DNA of 64,000 nt, taken from positions 372,001-436,000 of the forward strand of contig NZ_LN868538.1 in the NCBI RefSeq assembly GCF_001261775.1. The letters are read 5' to 3'. The translations under genes and the position numbers were made by a program. Positions within the stretch are counted from its first letter, which is position 1. Each line of letters opens with the position of its first letter. Below are positions 16,175 through 26,971 of this stretch, in pieces. The DNA comes from Anaeromassilibacillus senegalensis (GTDB taxonomy: Bacteria > Bacillota > Clostridia > Oscillospirales > Acutalibacteraceae). Below the pieces are notes generated by a model. The model did no database searches. It had not been told where the DNA came from and worked only from the letters and a program-made list of their open reading frames with translations.

Positions 16175-18067
16175 TTACCCGATTGTGACGGGTTCTTTTT
16201 TCTCTTCCGGATATTGATACGTCCCATTCATGACAGCGGCAAAATCTTCCCCGCCCATCTTCTCATTCTGGTACAGGAACTTCGCCACATCATGCAGCTG
16301 GTCCATGTGTTCGGTGAGAATTGTCTCCGTCCGATGGTACGCATCCACCAGCAGGCTCTTGATCTCCCGGTCGATCGCGGAAGCGGTCTCCTCGGAATAA
16401 TTGCGGACATGGCCCATGTCCCTCCCCAGGAACGGTTCGCTGTCGTCCGCGCCATACTGTACCGGGCCGAGCTTTTCACTCATGCCGTATTTTGTCACCA
16501 TGGAACGCGCCGTTTTGGTCGCGCGTTCAATGTCATTGGAAGCCCCGGTTGAAATATCGTCCAGCGTCAAAGCCTCCGCCACACGGCCGCCCAAAAGGAC
16601 AACCAAGTCCTCCTTCATCTCCTTGCGGGACTGATAGGAGCGGTCCTCCGTGGGCAGATGCATGGTATAGCCGCCCGCCATGCCGCGCGGGATGATGGAA
16701 ATCTGATGCACCGGGTCCTGCGTCGGACAGTAGAAGGTCGCCACCGCATGGCCCGCCTCGTGATACGCCGTCAGGGTCTTTTCCCGCTCTGTCATCACAT
16801 GGCTCTTCTTCTCCGTACCCACTACCACCTTGATGGTGGCTTCTTCGATCTCCGCCATGGTAATGGCCTTGAGATTCTTTCTGGCCGCCAGCAGAGCGGC
16901 CTCGTTCAGCAGGTTTTCCAAGTCAGCGCCGGTGAAGCCGGCCGTGGTCTTCGCAATGGTCCGCAGCACCACGTCGGGCGCCAGCGGCTTGCCGCGCGCA
17001 TGGACTTTCAGGATTTCTTCACGGCCCTTGATGTCCGGATAGCTGACAACCACCTGGCGGTCAAATCGGCCGGGACGCATCAGCGCCGGGTCGAGAACGT
17101 CGGGGCGGTTGGTCGCCGCGATCATGATCACGCCTTCGTTTGCGCCAAAGCCATCCATTTCCACCAACAACTGGTTCAGGGTCTGCTCGCGTTCATCGTG
17201 CCCGCCGCCCAGTCCAGCGCCGCGCTGGCGGCCGACCGCGTCGATCTCATCGATGAAGATGATACAGGGAGAATTTTTCTTTGCCTGTTCAAACAGGTCG
17301 CGCACACGGGATGCGCCAACGCCGACGAACATCTCCACAAAGTCCGAGCCGGAAATTGAGAAGAACGGCACGCCTGCCTCGCCTGCGACCGCGCGCGCCA
17401 GCAGTGTTTTACCGGTGCCCGGAGGGCCCACCAGCAGCACGCCTTTCGGGATGCGTGCACCCAGCTCGTTGTATTTCTTCGGATTTTTGAGGAACTCCAC
17501 AATTTCGCGCAGTTCCTCTTTTTCCTCATCCGCGCCCGCCACATCGGCAAACGTGGTTTTGCGCTTTTCATCCGCCATCTGCTTGATCTTCGCCTTGCCA
17601 AAGTTCATCTGCTTGCCGGCGTCGCCCATGGTGGAGTTCAGGCGTTTCATCATAAACCACCAGAGGAACACACCCAGGGCCAGCACCACCAGCATCGGCA
17701 GCATACTCACCAGCCAGGAGGTTTCCGGCGCGCGCTGGATGTCGCGCTTCATGCGCTCTTCGCCGTCGTGCTTGGCGTTGTACTCATCCACATAGGGCTG
17801 AATTTCCAACAGCAAATACTGCGAGTTCGGCGCTGTATAGTTGATAATGCTCTTCTTTTCATCGTTGAGCTGCAGGCGCATCTCGCCCGTGCCCATGTTA
17901 ATGGAAAACTCCGTCACCTGTTCGTCCTGAAAGTAATTCACGATATCCGAATAGACGTAGGCTTTTTCCGAAGGCCGGTTGCTGAACAGCAGAGCAATCA
18001 CCAGAAAGAGCGCGATTGGGATTCCCAGATAGATCAGCATGCGTTTCATGGTGTCCTTATTTTCCAA
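16175..18067 (-). CDS. ftsH: ATP-dependent membrane zinc metalloprotease FtsH
   Basis: The product has 630 residues. Two transmembrane helices (about residues 10-28 and 116-139) flank a small extracytoplasmic domain. The AAA module has Walker A GPPGTGKT (214-221), Walker B IIFIDEID and the second region of homology [19 protein letters not shown]. The zinc protease motif HEAGH is at 436-440. It unfolds and degrades membrane and regulatory proteins. It is the last gene of the tilS-hpt-ftsH arrangement common in Firmicutes, 31 bp after hpt. Confidence 0.97.
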   Translation of the reverse strand: MENKDTMKRMLIYLGIPIALFLVIALLFSNRPSEKAYVYSDIVNYFQDEQVTEFSINMGTGEMRLQLNDEKKSIINYTAPNSQYLLLEIQPYVDEYNAKHDGEERMKRDIQRAPETSWLVSMLPMLVVLALGVFLWWFMMKRLNSTMGDAGKQMNFGKAKIKQMADEKRKTTFADVAGADEEKEELREIVEFLKNPKKYNELGARIPKGVLLVGPPGTGKTLLARAVAGEAGVPFFSISGSDFVEMFVGVGASRVRDLFEQAKKNSPCIIFIDEIDAVGRQRGAGLGGGHDEREQTLNQLLVEMDGFGANEGVIMIAATNRPDVLDPALMRPGRFDRQVVVSYPDIKGREEILKVHARGKPLAPDVVLRTIAKTTAGFTGADLENLLNEAALLAARKNLKAITMAEIEEATIKVVVGTEKKSHVMTEREKTLTAYHEAGHAVATFYCPTQDPVHQISIIPRGMAGGYTMHLPTEDRSYQSRKEMKEDLVVLLGGRVAEALTLDDISTGASNDIERATKTARSMVTKYGMSEKLGPVQYGADDSEPFLGRDMGHVRNYSEETASAIDREIKSLLVDAYHRTETILTEHMDQLHDVAKFLYQNEKMGGEDFAAVMNGTYQYPEEKKEPVTIG

Positions 18068-18098
18068 AATCTACATTCACTCCTTTACAGAGGTTCCG

Positions 18099-18638
18099 TC
18101 AGCCGCCGTATACCTCCGGCTTTAAAATGCCCACAAAGGGAAGATTGCGGTATTTTTCATCATAATCAAGCCCGTAGCCCACAATAAAGGCATCCGGGAC
18201 ATTGGTACCTACATAATCCGCGCTTATGTCCACGGTGCGGCGCTCCGGCTTGTCAAACAGCGTGCAGAGCCTGATGCTTCTGGGTCCGCGGGACTGCAGA
18301 AGCTCCAGTATGTAGCTGAGCGTCATGCCGCTGTCCAGAATGTCCTCCACCACCAGCAGGTCGTAACCCGCCAGCGGAATATCCAAGTCCTTGACGATCT
18401 TGACCACGCCGGAGGTTTTCACCCCGGAACCGTAACTGGACACAGACATAAAGTCCACCCGGCACGGAATTGTGATCGCACGCATGAGGTCTGCCATAAA
18501 GACCACGGAACCCTTCAGCACGCTGATCATCAACAGGTTTTTATCCTTGTAATCCTCGCTGATCTGCTTGCCGATCCGCTGGACCGTTTCCGCCAGATAC
18601 GATTCGCTGAACAGCACTTCCTGAATATCATTCACCAT
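18099..18638 (-). CDS. hpt: Hypoxanthine phosphoribosyltransferase
   Basis: The product has 179 residues from the ATG at 18638 (MVNDIQEVLFS). An ATG at 18650 overlaps the tilS stop codon but abuts the ribosome binding site. The PRPP-binding loop VVEDILDSGMTLSYI and the segment SSYGSGVKTSG are diagnostic. The enzyme converts hypoxanthine and guanine to IMP and GMP with PRPP. Translational coupling to tilS is likely, since the start lies at the tilS stop. Confidence 0.94.
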   Translation of the reverse strand: MVNDIQEVLFSESYLAETVQRIGKQISEDYKDKNLLMISVLKGSVVFMADLMRAITIPCRVDFMSVSSYGSGVKTSGVVKIVKDLDIPLAGYDLLVVEDILDSGMTLSYILELLQSRGPRSIRLCTLFDKPERRTVDISADYVGTNVPDAFIVGYGLDYDEKYRNLPFVGILKPEVYGG

Positions 18639-18642
18639 TGGT

Positions 18643-20046
18643 TTATCCATCCCTTTCCCATTCGTCCTGGGAGCCGCACACTTGTGCGCTGCTCCCGGCA
18701 GGTTCCACTCTGATTGTAACCGCCTGCTGTGTTCCGGGCAAAACCCGGGCGCTTTCCGCCGGGCCAAAGCCCTCTATCCAAAGAATTTCCCCGCCGCTTT
18801 CCAACAAAATGACTTTGTCGCGCAGCAGGGGTTCCAGCTTTGCCTCATTAAACAGCTTTTTCAGCGATTTCGACACGCCGCGGCCCGCCGGACGAAAAAC
18901 ATCGCCCGCGCGCCGGGTCCGAAAGACTGGATTAGTCCATATTGTATCACAGTTGATACAATTATGAAATAACAAATTATGAAATTTATTCTCGGTTTGA
19001 ACGGCATTCTTGTTAATTTTTTTTAAACAAATGCTGCGCCCGTCCGGCGTCCGTGTGACCGGGAATGAAACCGGCACGCTCCACGGCTCCATGCGCTCCG
19101 GTGCGACAAAAAGAGTATTGCCCTGCGCGGCGATTTGTATTCCTCCCGCAACGCTGACGGAGCCTTTTCCTGCGGCGATCACGTCCGCGGCGGCTTCCAG
19201 ATGCTTGCTTTCCAGCCGCACCTCCCCGGCGCGCCGGAGTATAACCGCCGCCGCGCGCACCAGGACCGGCCGCGCCAGCGTTTTTAAAACGGCAAGGTCA
19301 TATCCATGGGGCGTTTCCGCCCGCCGGACCGCCTGCTCCGCCTGCCCCTGCAAAAACAATTCATCCCGCGCCAGCCGCATGGTCATGCCCGCAATTTCTT
19401 TCTCAAAGGCGGGATTAATCCGCTTTAAAACCGGCACGACGTCCAGCCGCACCCGGTTGCGTGCAAAATTCCGCTCCAGATTCGAGCTGTCCGTCACATA
19501 CGCCAGCCCGTAAAACCGGCAATACGCTTCCACCTGTTCACGGGTGGCGCGGATCAGCGGACGGATAATATTGCCGCGCACCGGTGGAATCCCACACAGC
19601 CCGCGCGCGCCCGTACCCTTTGTCAAGTTGAGCAAAACGGTTTCCGCATTGTCGGAAAGGGTGTGCGCCGTGGCGATCCTGGCGTCCTGCGCCAGCTCCT
19701 GAAAAAAGGCGTAGCGCACCTCCCGCCCGCATTCCTCCAGACCCTGCTTCCGCTCCTCCGCCAGGCGTTTGACATCGGCATGCAGAACCCGGAGTGGAAT
19801 GTGGTTTTCCGCGCACCATTTGCGGACAAACGCCTCGTCCGCATCCGATTCCGCCCCGCGCAGGCCATGGTTGACGTGCGCTGCAAGTACCTCCGCCTTC
19901 TCCTGATAAACGAGAAAATGGGTAAGCGCCATTGAGTCCGCCCCGCCCGACAGGCCCACAACGACCCTGCCGCCCGGCGGGAGCATACCAAACTCGGCGA
20001 TTACCCCTTGAACCAGCTCTTTTATGTTTGCAATTTCCTCATTCAC
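18643..20046 (-). CDS. tilS: tRNA(Ile)-lysidine synthase
   Basis: The GTG at 20046, preceded by AGGAGG, gives 467 residues; the reading frame is open far upstream but only as a shadow of dnaB. The N-terminal PP-loop VVGLSGGADSMALTHFL (near residue 25) binds ATP. HVNHGLRGAESDADE and IATAHTLSDNAETVLLNL are family blocks. It modifies C34 of the isoleucine tRNA to lysidine so that AUA is read correctly. The C-terminal domain (about 360-460) is present. It overlaps dnaB by 8 bp (GTGAATGA) and hpt follows directly. Confidence 0.94.
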   Translation of the reverse strand: MNEEIANIKELVQGVIAEFGMLPPGGRVVVGLSGGADSMALTHFLVYQEKAEVLAAHVNHGLRGAESDADEAFVRKWCAENHIPLRVLHADVKRLAEERKQGLEECGREVRYAFFQELAQDARIATAHTLSDNAETVLLNLTKGTGARGLCGIPPVRGNIIRPLIRATREQVEAYCRFYGLAYVTDSSNLERNFARNRVRLDVVPVLKRINPAFEKEIAGMTMRLARDELFLQGQAEQAVRRAETPHGYDLAVLKTLARPVLVRAAAVILRRAGEVRLESKHLEAAADVIAAGKGSVSVAGGIQIAAQGNTLFVAPERMEPWSVPVSFPVTRTPDGRSICLKKINKNAVQTENKFHNLLFHNCINCDTIWTNPVFRTRRAGDVFRPAGRGVSKSLKKLFNEAKLEPLLRDKVILLESGGEILWIEGFGPAESARVLPGTQQAVTIRVEPAGSSAQVCGSQDEWERDG

Positions 20047-21409
20047 TGCGCAAAACCTCCTGTGCGGTGAAGCGCATAAACTCGCCCTGCCAATGCAGCG
20101 GCACAGTCTTTGTCTCGCCGTGACGGTTTTTCGCCACAATGCATTCGCCGCTGTTGCGGTCGTCGGATTCTCCCGGCGCGTCCGCGTTCGCGTAGTAATC
20201 CTCGCGGTACAGGAACAGGACGATATCCGCGTCCTGCTCAATGGAACCGGAATCGCGCAGGTCAGAAAGCATCGGCCGGTGCGTGGTGCGCTGCTCGCTG
20301 GCACGGGACAGCTGTGAAAGCGTCAATACCGGCACGTTCAGCTCCTTCGCCATGATCTTCAGGTTTCGGGTGATCTCTGAAATCTCCTGTACGCGGTTGC
20401 CGTCTCCCTTGCGGTTGTTGGAACCGGACATCAGCTGCAAATAGTCGATGATTACCAGATCCACATCTTTGAGGCGGCGCAGCTTTGCCTTCATCTCCGG
20501 TACAGTGATGCCGGAGCTGTCGTCAAAATACATCTTCGTCTTGGAGAGGATGTCCCCCGCCTCGATGATGCGCACCCACTCGTCCTCGCTGAGCTTGCCG
20601 GTGCGCAGCTTCGTGCCGCCCACCATGGCTTCCGTGGAGATCAAACGGGAAGAAAGCTGTTCCTTCGTCATTTCCAGAGAAAAAAATGCAATCTTCTTCT
20701 CCGCCTTGACCGCCGCGTGCCGCGCAATATTCAGCGCAAAGCTCGTTTTACCCATGCCGGGACGCGCCGCCAGCAAAATCAGGTCGGAGCGGTTCAGCCC
20801 GGTGATGGTATCGTCCAGCTCCCGAATGCCGGTGGGTACGCCCTTGAATAAATCGCTGTCCGGCGAATTGAGCAGGTCCAGCCGGTCCAGCGTCTGAATG
20901 ATGATCTCGTCGATCCGCTGCAGCCCCTGCATATTCTTCCCGCGGCGGATGTCAAAAATCCGCTGCTCCGCGGAATCGAGGAGTTTTTCGGCGTCGACAC
21001 CGCCGTCGGACGCCTCCTCCATGATTTCCCGCGCGGTGATGATCAGCGTGCGGATATCGTATTTATCCCGCACAATGCGGGCGTACGACTCAACGTTGCT
21101 GATCGAAGGAACAATCTGCGCGAGCTGCAGCAGATACGTCTTGCCGCTGGTCTCGTCAAACTCCCGATATTCCTTGAGCTTTTCCAGCAGTGTGACGAAG
21201 TCCACCTGCCTGCCCACCGTGAACATGTCCAGCATGGCGGCATAGATCAGGCTGTTGTTGGTCTGATAAAAATAGTCCGGGCGGGGCAGGATCTCCGCCA
21301 CCCGGTCCAGACAGGAAGAATCCAGTAGGATCGCGCCCAGGACGGACTGTTCCGCCTCCGGGCTGAAGGGCAAATTCAGGGCGCTGTAACCCGCCGTTAA
21401 ATTGTCCAT
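20039..21409 (-). CDS. dnaB: Replicative DNA helicase DnaB
   Basis: The ATG at 21409 has GGAGGG 6 bases upstream and gives 456 residues; a second ATG at 21415 abuts the ribosome binding site and is less likely. The N-terminal domain (PFSPEAEQSVLGAILLD) is followed by the RecA-like motor with Walker A ARPGMGKTSFALN near residue 205, Walker B VDLVIIDYLQLM and SQLSRASEQR. It unwinds DNA at the replication fork. The order gdpP-rplI-dnaB is standard in Firmicutes. Confidence 0.96.
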   Translation of the reverse strand: MDNLTAGYSALNLPFSPEAEQSVLGAILLDSSCLDRVAEILPRPDYFYQTNNSLIYAAMLDMFTVGRQVDFVTLLEKLKEYREFDETSGKTYLLQLAQIVPSISNVESYARIVRDKYDIRTLIITAREIMEEASDGGVDAEKLLDSAEQRIFDIRRGKNMQGLQRIDEIIIQTLDRLDLLNSPDSDLFKGVPTGIRELDDTITGLNRSDLILLAARPGMGKTSFALNIARHAAVKAEKKIAFFSLEMTKEQLSSRLISTEAMVGGTKLRTGKLSEDEWVRIIEAGDILSKTKMYFDDSSGITVPEMKAKLRRLKDVDLVIIDYLQLMSGSNNRKGDGNRVQEISEITRNLKIMAKELNVPVLTLSQLSRASEQRTTHRPMLSDLRDSGSIEQDADIVLFLYREDYYANADAPGESDDRNSGECIVAKNRHGETKTVPLHWQGEFMRFTAQEVLRSE

Positions 21410-21436
21410 GTGCATCCCTCCCGCTTTTCTCTTCCT

Positions 21437-21892
21437 TTATTTTTCCTGCGATTCCGATACCACAGCGAAAACCTTGGCGCTGATACCGGTATAGAGCTTC
21501 ACCACGCACTGGTAGGTGCCAAACGCCTTAATATCTCCGTCCACTTCGATCTTGCGCTTATCCACGTCGATGTGGTAGGTTTTGCGGATCGCCTCCGCAA
21601 TTTCCTTGGAGGTGATGGAGCCGAACAGGCGCCCGCCCGTGCCGCCCTTGGCCGTCAGCTTGACGCTCTTGCCCTCCAGCTTGGCCGCGGCCTCCGTTGC
21701 AGTCTTCTTTTCCATCTCAATTTTATGCGCTTTGGCAGATTCGGCGTTTTTCAGCTCGTTCATCGCCTGTGCGTTGGCCTCCTTGGCCAGATTGCGCGGA
21801 AACAGAAAATTGCGCGCATACCCGTCGGAAACATTGACAAGCTCGCCCTTTTTCCCGCTTCCCTTTACATCCTGCAATAAGATGACTTTCAT
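21437..21892 (-). CDS. rplI: 50S ribosomal protein L9
   Basis: The product has 151 residues. [32 protein letters not shown] is the standard N-terminal L9 domain, followed by a long connecting helix (residues 45-75) and the C-terminal rRNA-binding domain. Length is normal. It lies 13 bp after the c-di-AMP phosphodiesterase gene with an AGGAGG ribosome binding site. Confidence 0.97.
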   Translation of the reverse strand: MKVILLQDVKGSGKKGELVNVSDGYARNFLFPRNLAKEANAQAMNELKNAESAKAHKIEMEKKTATEAAAKLEGKSVKLTAKGGTGGRLFGSITSKEIAEAIRKTYHIDVDKRKIEVDGDIKAFGTYQCVVKLYTGISAKVFAVVSESQEK

Positions 21893-21905
21893 GGTAAATT
21901 TCCTC

Positions 21906-23876
21906 CTATTTTTGATTCCCCGCCGGCTGTACCTTCTTTTTGATTGCCGCCAGCAGCTGTGTTTTGGCCTGTTCCACCGTGATATCCGGAATCTGTGCCG
22001 CCGCCATGTTCAAATGACCGCCGCCGCCCAGCTCCTCCATCACAATCTGTACATTGATATCTCCCAGCGAACGCGCCGAAATATTCATTACATTCCCCGT
22101 GGGGAAGATCACAAAGGACGCCTTGACGCCCTGAATGGAGAGCAGTTCGTCCGCCGCCTGGGAAGAGGTTACCCGGATATCCGGGAACTCGTGGTCCGTG
22201 TGGGCGATGGCGCAGCTTTCCATGATCTCCGCCGCGGAAACAATGGCGTATTTCGCCTTGTAGCTGTCGATGGTATCGGCAAACATACGCTTAACTTCCA
22301 CCGTGTCCGCGCCGCGGCGGCGCAGATATGCGGCCGCTTCAAAGGTGCGCACGCCGGTCTTAAGCACAAAGCTCTTGGTATCCAGCATGATGCCGGCCAG
22401 AAGCGCCTCGGCCTCCGCCTGCGTCAGCGTGTGGTCGCCGACATACTGCACCAGTTCCGCCACCATCTCCGATGTGGAGCTGGCGTACGGCTCATGGTAA
22501 AAGACAATTGCGTTCTCAATGTGCTTGACCATCATGCGGTGGTGGTCGATTACCACCACACGCGCCGCCCGGTTCAGCAGGTCCTTGCTCTCCACAAAGT
22601 CCGGAGAATGCGTGTCCACCACGATCAGCAGGGTGCGGGGCGTCATCTGCTCCAGCGCCTCCGCGGGCGCAAGGAACACTGTCTTGCCCGGCGCCGCCGC
22701 CTCCACATGGGTGATCAGCTGCCCGGCCAGGCTTTGCTGCCGGTTGGTCACCACATATGCCGGCTTTTGCAGCGCCTTGGTCACCGCGCTCCAGATACCG
22801 ACCGCCGAACCAACCGCATCGAGGTCGGAAAACCTGTGACCCATGATCATCACATTGTCGGAATCCTTGATATGGTCGGAGAGTGTGGCGGCAATAACGC
22901 GGGTGCGCACTTTGTCGCGCTTTTCCACGCCCTTACTCAAGCCGCCAAAGAACTCATAGGTATCGTTTTTCTGTTTGACCGCCACCTGGTCGCCGCCGCG
23001 GCCCAGCGCCATTTCCAGCGCTTTGCGCGCCCACAGCTCGGATTCCTGCAGGTTTCCCGCACCGCGCCCCACACCGATGGAAACCGTCGGGCTGCGGCGT
23101 TCCACCGTTTTGATGCCGCGGACCTTGTCCAGAATCTCAAAGCGCTTTTCCATCGCCTGCCGAATATGGGCCTCGTCTGTCAGGATTAAAAAGCGGCCGC
23201 CGCTGAGACGGCGCAGAAAACCGTTCATGCTCTGTGCCCATTCCGCCAGCGTACTTTCCACATCGGAAGCGAGGCGCGCGTCTTCACCTCCGTTGAGGTC
23301 CCGCGCCAGCTCCTCCCGGTTGTCAAAATGCGCAATGGCGACAACCGGCCGTTTTTCCGCAAATTCTTTGTTGACGGCCTTATAATATGTATCGTCCACC
23401 AGATACAGGATGCTGCCCCCCGCCGTCTGCGAGGCATAGGCGGTAAAGCGGCGGTTCCCAACGCCGACATCCGTCCCCTTCGCCTGCATCACCTGCTCCA
23501 GCGTGTGGGGATAGAGGTAGCGCAGGATATTTTCCCCGCGGCAGTCCCTCGTTCCGCCTACACTCTCCAGAAACGCGGGGTTGGCCCAGACGATATCCCC
23601 GGCTTCCCCGATGATGGCAACCGGCATGGTCAAACGCTGCAGCGCCTGGTATTCCTGCCCGGACAGGACACGCCGCACGGCCCGTACCGAATACAGGATA
23701 TGCGATTGAAACCGGAAAATAGAAATCGCGACCAGAATCACAGCCGCGATTGCCAGAATGATCTCTGTGACAAACACCGCCGGATTGTGGGTAAACCAGC
23801 TTACCCCTGCCATCGCCAGCATAACCGCCGCGACAACCAGGCAGACCGGCGATGCAACCCATATCTTTTTTTTCAC
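21906..23876 (-). CDS. gdpP: Membrane cyclic-di-AMP phosphodiesterase, GdpP type
   Basis: The product has 656 residues. Two N-terminal transmembrane helices (about 6-50) precede a PAS-like region (about 75-170), then a degenerate GGDEF domain (about 175-300). The DHH domain has [17 protein letters not shown] and [13 protein letters not shown], and the DHHA1 end has [15 protein letters not shown]. The metal-binding Asp and His residues of the DHH phosphodiesterase are present. It hydrolyses c-di-AMP and so affects potassium and osmotic balance and cell-wall stress. It stands 82 bp after the RNase J gene and 13 bp before rplI. Confidence 0.95.
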   Translation of the reverse strand: MKKKIWVASPVCLVVAAVMLAMAGVSWFTHNPAVFVTEIILAIAAVILVAISIFRFQSHILYSVRAVRRVLSGQEYQALQRLTMPVAIIGEAGDIVWANPAFLESVGGTRDCRGENILRYLYPHTLEQVMQAKGTDVGVGNRRFTAYASQTAGGSILYLVDDTYYKAVNKEFAEKRPVVAIAHFDNREELARDLNGGEDARLASDVESTLAEWAQSMNGFLRRLSGGRFLILTDEAHIRQAMEKRFEILDKVRGIKTVERRSPTVSIGVGRGAGNLQESELWARKALEMALGRGGDQVAVKQKNDTYEFFGGLSKGVEKRDKVRTRVIAATLSDHIKDSDNVMIMGHRFSDLDAVGSAVGIWSAVTKALQKPAYVVTNRQQSLAGQLITHVEAAAPGKTVFLAPAEALEQMTPRTLLIVVDTHSPDFVESKDLLNRAARVVVIDHHRMMVKHIENAIVFYHEPYASSTSEMVAELVQYVGDHTLTQAEAEALLAGIMLDTKSFVLKTGVRTFEAAAYLRRRGADTVEVKRMFADTIDSYKAKYAIVSAAEIMESCAIAHTDHEFPDIRVTSSQAADELLSIQGVKASFVIFPTGNVMNISARSLGDINVQIVMEELGGGGHLNMAAAQIPDITVEQAKTQLLAAIKKKVQPAGNQK

Positions 23877-23957
23877 CGTTCCTACTCCTTAAAATCCAAA
23901 CTGGCCGGCACGCATGACGAATGGCCGCGGCGTTTCCGCCGCAGCCAGCATGTCGTT

Positions 23958-25874
23958 TTATATTTCCATGATAATTGGCAGGATCATCGGGCTTCTGCGC
24001 GTACGCTCGTACAGGAAGCGCGACAACTCGTCCTTGATGCGCGTCTTTAAGGCGCCCCACTCATGAATGTGGTGTTCCGAGCAGCTCTCCAGAGCGGCGA
24101 CCACACGCTTCTTTGCCTCGTCGATCAGCGGTTCCGCCTCACGCACATAGACAAATCCGCGGGAGACAACGTCCGGACCGGAAACCACATTGCCCGACGC
24201 GTCGATGGTACACACCACAACGATGAGGCCGTCCTCCGCCAAATGCTTGCGGTCCCGCAACACGATGCTGCCCACGTCGCCCACGCCGAGGCCGTCCACC
24301 AAAATGCGGCCCGCCGGGACGCTGGTGAGTTTCTTCATATAATCCTGGTTCAGCTCCACCACATCGCCGATGTCGCCGATGTAAATCCGGGAGCTGTCCA
24401 TGCCCATCGAGGCGGCAAGCCCCGCGTTCTTGCGCAGGTGCTTCTGCTCACCGTGGACCGGAATAAAATACTTGGGTTTGGTAATCCCCTGGATGATCTT
24501 GAGTTCCTCCTGGCAGGCATGGCCCGAAACGTGCACTTCATACATCGATTCGTAGATGACCTCGCAGCCGCGCTTCAAAAGCTCATCGACCACCGCGCCC
24601 ACGGTTTTTTCATTGCCGGGGATCGGCCTTGCAGAGATAATGATAAAGTCGCCGGGGCCGACTTCCACCTTTCGGTGGTCGGCAAACGCCATGCGCGTCA
24701 AGGCGCTCATCGGCTCACCCTGGCTGCCGGTGGTGATCAGCACCACTTTCTCCTTGGGGTAGCGGTTGAGCAAGTCGATGTCGATCAGCACGCCGTCCGG
24801 CACCTGCAGATACCCCATCTCCACGGCGATGCCCATCACGTTCAGCATGCTGCGCCCGGAAAGCGCTACCTTGCGGCCATAACGAACCGCACAGTTGATG
24901 ATCTGCTGCACGCGGCTGATGTTGGACGCAAACGTCGCAATGATGATGCGCTTTTTCTCCGCGCGCTTGAACAGGTTTTCAAAGGTATTGTCCACCATCT
25001 GCTCCGTCTTGGTGTAGCCGGGCCGTTCGGCGTTGGTGGAGTCCGCCAGCAGGGCCAGAACGCCCTCGTTGCCCAGCTCCGCAAAGCGGCCCAAGTCGAT
25101 CATTTCGCCCCAGGCAGGCGTGCAATCAATCTTAAAGTCACCGGTGTACACAACGGTGCCCGCCGGAGAGTGGATCGCAAAACCGACCGCATCCGGGATG
25201 GAATGGTTCACATGGATAAACTCCACATTCATGCAGCCGAGCTTCACGGTCTGCCCCGGTTTGACGACGTTCATTTTGACCTTGCCCGCGAGGCCGTGCT
25301 CCTTGAGCTTTCCTTCCACCAGACCCAGCGTCAGCATGGTGCCGTAAATCGGCAGGTTGACACGCTTGAGCAGGTACGGCAGCGCGCCAATGTGGTCCTC
25401 ATGTCCGTGCGTCAGCACAATGCCGCGGATTTTATCCGCGTTGCGCTCCACAAAGGTAAAGTCCGGCAGGACCAGGTCCACGCCCAGCATATCCTCGTCC
25501 GGGAACGCCATGCCGCAGTCCACAATCAACATATCGCCTTCACACTCGTACAGGGTAAAGTTCTTTCCGATCTCGTTGAGCCCGCCCAGAAAATAGGCTT
25601 TAATGGACGGCTTCTTCACCGGCGGCTGTCCGCGTTTTTTGCCGCGTGCCGGTTTGGCCGCCTGTTCCACGGCCGGTTCCGCCTGCTGCGGTTTTTTGGG
25701 CTGCGCCGGCCGCTTTGCAGGACGGCGGCGGGGCTGCTCCGGCTTTTTTTCCGGCGTTTCTTCCGCTCTGGCTGGCAAAGTTACTTTTCCATACAGCGCC
25801 GGATGCACCCCTGTTTCTGCAGCTGTCTCCTGCAGGTGCACCGTATCCGTTTGATTCTGATTTCTTTCCGTCAA
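23958..25874 (-). CDS. rnjA: Ribonuclease J
   Basis: The start is a TTG at 25874 with a strong ribosome binding site (AATGGAGGTCATATC), giving 638 residues. An ATG 26 codons upstream lacks one. Residues 1-85 are an unusual Lys/Pro/Ala/Gln-rich basic extension (KRPAQPKKPQQAEP). The metallo-beta-lactamase/beta-CASP core follows, with LTHGHEDHIGALPYLL near residue 160, VDCGMAFPDEDM and the beta-CASP segment TTGSQGEPMSALTRMA. The enzyme is a 5'-3' exoribonuclease and endonuclease in mRNA decay and rRNA processing. The basic tail may bind RNA or partner proteins. Confidence 0.95.
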   Translation of the reverse strand: MTERNQNQTDTVHLQETAAETGVHPALYGKVTLPARAEETPEKKPEQPRRRPAKRPAQPKKPQQAEPAVEQAAKPARGKKRGQPPVKKPSIKAYFLGGLNEIGKNFTLYECEGDMLIVDCGMAFPDEDMLGVDLVLPDFTFVERNADKIRGIVLTHGHEDHIGALPYLLKRVNLPIYGTMLTLGLVEGKLKEHGLAGKVKMNVVKPGQTVKLGCMNVEFIHVNHSIPDAVGFAIHSPAGTVVYTGDFKIDCTPAWGEMIDLGRFAELGNEGVLALLADSTNAERPGYTKTEQMVDNTFENLFKRAEKKRIIIATFASNISRVQQIINCAVRYGRKVALSGRSMLNVMGIAVEMGYLQVPDGVLIDIDLLNRYPKEKVVLITTGSQGEPMSALTRMAFADHRKVEVGPGDFIIISARPIPGNEKTVGAVVDELLKRGCEVIYESMYEVHVSGHACQEELKIIQGITKPKYFIPVHGEQKHLRKNAGLAASMGMDSSRIYIGDIGDVVELNQDYMKKLTSVPAGRILVDGLGVGDVGSIVLRDRKHLAEDGLIVVVCTIDASGNVVSGPDVVSRGFVYVREAEPLIDEAKKRVVAALESCSEHHIHEWGALKTRIKDELSRFLYERTRRSPMILPIIMEI

Positions 25875-26400
25875 GATATGACCTCCATTATTTTTGGATA
25901 CGCCGATAAAATGTCCGCCTGCAAACGGTGCCTGGCGGGCATGACGCTCCAAAGTAAAATATTTATATTTTTAATCCGCGCAAAGCCGCTCCGGATACGC
26001 TGCCGGAACCGCGCGCATTAATAATATTTCAGTGAAAAAGGAATCCCCTGATCCGGGTAAATTCCATCCTGCCACACATTTAAAATACTTGTGAAATGTT
26101 TTTCAGCAGGACGCCGCACACCGTCCACACGGCTTTTGCGGCAGATACATTCCCGACCGCGGGTCTGGCCCGTCCTTTTCCAAAAACGGCGCCGTTTCCC
26201 ACCGGTTATGATTGCTTTTATTGTACCTTGATATTGGATAGCTGTCAAGTTTCCTAAAAAGCAGGCCGCACTTTTATTCATATTATGGCCCCTTCTGCGC
26301 TTGTTAAACCAATTGCACCGCCGTCTGAAAAAAATTGCGGCTCCGCGCGCACGCAATATATTTCTATGCTATAATAACCTAGCGGAATCGCAGCTCACAA
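25875..26400. other. Intergenic region between RNase J and RNase H genes; no gene seen
   Basis: The region separates divergent genes. A minus-strand frame at 26018-26356 has no ribosome binding site and no recognisable protein features. The sequence turns AT-rich towards both gene starts, as expected for divergent promoters. I see no strong hairpin or RNA motif. Confidence 0.5.
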
Positions 26401-26427
26401 TTGACTTAGGTTGAAACTGCCTATAAA
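26401..26427 (+). promoter_or_regulatory. Promoter of rnhA
   Basis: TTGACT at 26401-26406 and TATAAA at 26422-26427 are separated by 15 bp, slightly short. It lies about 48 bases before the rnhA start. Confidence 0.6.
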
Positions 26428-26474
26428 ACAAACAGGAAACATAGGATACATATATTAGGAAAAGGATGGATACG

Positions 26475-26924
26475 ATGAAACATGTGGAAATTTTTACGGA
26501 CGGCGCCTGCCAGGGCAACCCCGGGCCGGGCGGCTGGGGCGCGGTCCTGCGGTATAACGGCGTGGAAAAGGAGATCAGCGGCGGCGACGCGGACACCACC
26601 AACAACCGCATGGAACTCAGTGCGGTCATTGCCGCCCTGCAATGCCTGAAAGAACCGTGCGAAATAACACTGTGCAGCGATTCTCAATACGTCTGCAACG
26701 CCATAGAAAAGGGCTGGGCCAAAGGCTGGCGGCGCAACGGCTGGCGCAAGTCGGACAAATCCCCCGCTCTGAACGCAGACCTGTGGGAGACGCTGCTGAA
26801 CCTGCTGGAACAGCACAAAATCACCATCCATTGGGTGCGGGGGCATAACGGCCATCCGGAAAACGAACGCTGCGACCGCCTGGCGGTAGCGGCGGCGGAA
26901 CGCGCCAAAGCCGGACGGCAGTGA
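26475..26924 (+). CDS. rnhA: Ribonuclease HI
   Basis: The ATG at 26475 ([20 protein letters not shown]) gives 149 residues; an ATG three codons earlier abuts the ribosome binding site. The catalytic acids are in FTDGAC (Asp), [10 protein letters not shown] (Glu), LCSDSQYV (Asp) and NERCDRLA (Asp), and [12 protein letters not shown] carries the active-site His loop. It cleaves RNA in RNA/DNA hybrids. The motif [15 protein letters not shown] is the basic protrusion of E. coli-like RNase HI. Confidence 0.96.
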   Translation: MKHVEIFTDGACQGNPGPGGWGAVLRYNGVEKEISGGDADTTNNRMELSAVIAALQCLKEPCEITLCSDSQYVCNAIEKGWAKGWRRNGWRKSDKSPALNADLWETLLNLLEQHKITIHWVRGHNGHPENERCDRLAVAAAERAKAGRQ

Positions 26925-26942
26925 AAAAATTTTTAAACCCTA

Positions 26943-26971
26943 TTGCATACTATACTAAAAAGGTGTATATT
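26943..26971 (+). promoter_or_regulatory. Promoter of the iscS-iscU operon
   Basis: TTGCAT at 26943-26948 and TATATT at 26966-26971 are separated by 17 bp. The surrounding DNA is AT-rich. No iscR-type gene is nearby. Confidence 0.62.

Noticed and set aside
14071-16227. Longer start for the topoisomerase B subunit (718 residues)
   Set aside because: The extra 60 residues cover the ftsH terminator hairpin and have no similarity to GyrB/ParE; the ATG at 16047 has a usable ribosome binding site.
18643-20304. Longer tilS frame starting inside dnaB
   Set aside because: The upstream part is a frame shadow of dnaB; the GTG at 20046 has an AGGAGG site and gives the normal N-terminus.
24063-26021. 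A 652-residue plus-strand frame opposite RNase J
   Set aside because: It is an antisense shadow; the minus strand carries all RNase J motifs and a proper ribosome binding site.
26018-26356. A 112-residue minus-strand frame between RNase J and RNase H genes
   Set aside because: No ribosome binding site and a Arg/Lys-rich composition without family resemblance; treated as non-coding.
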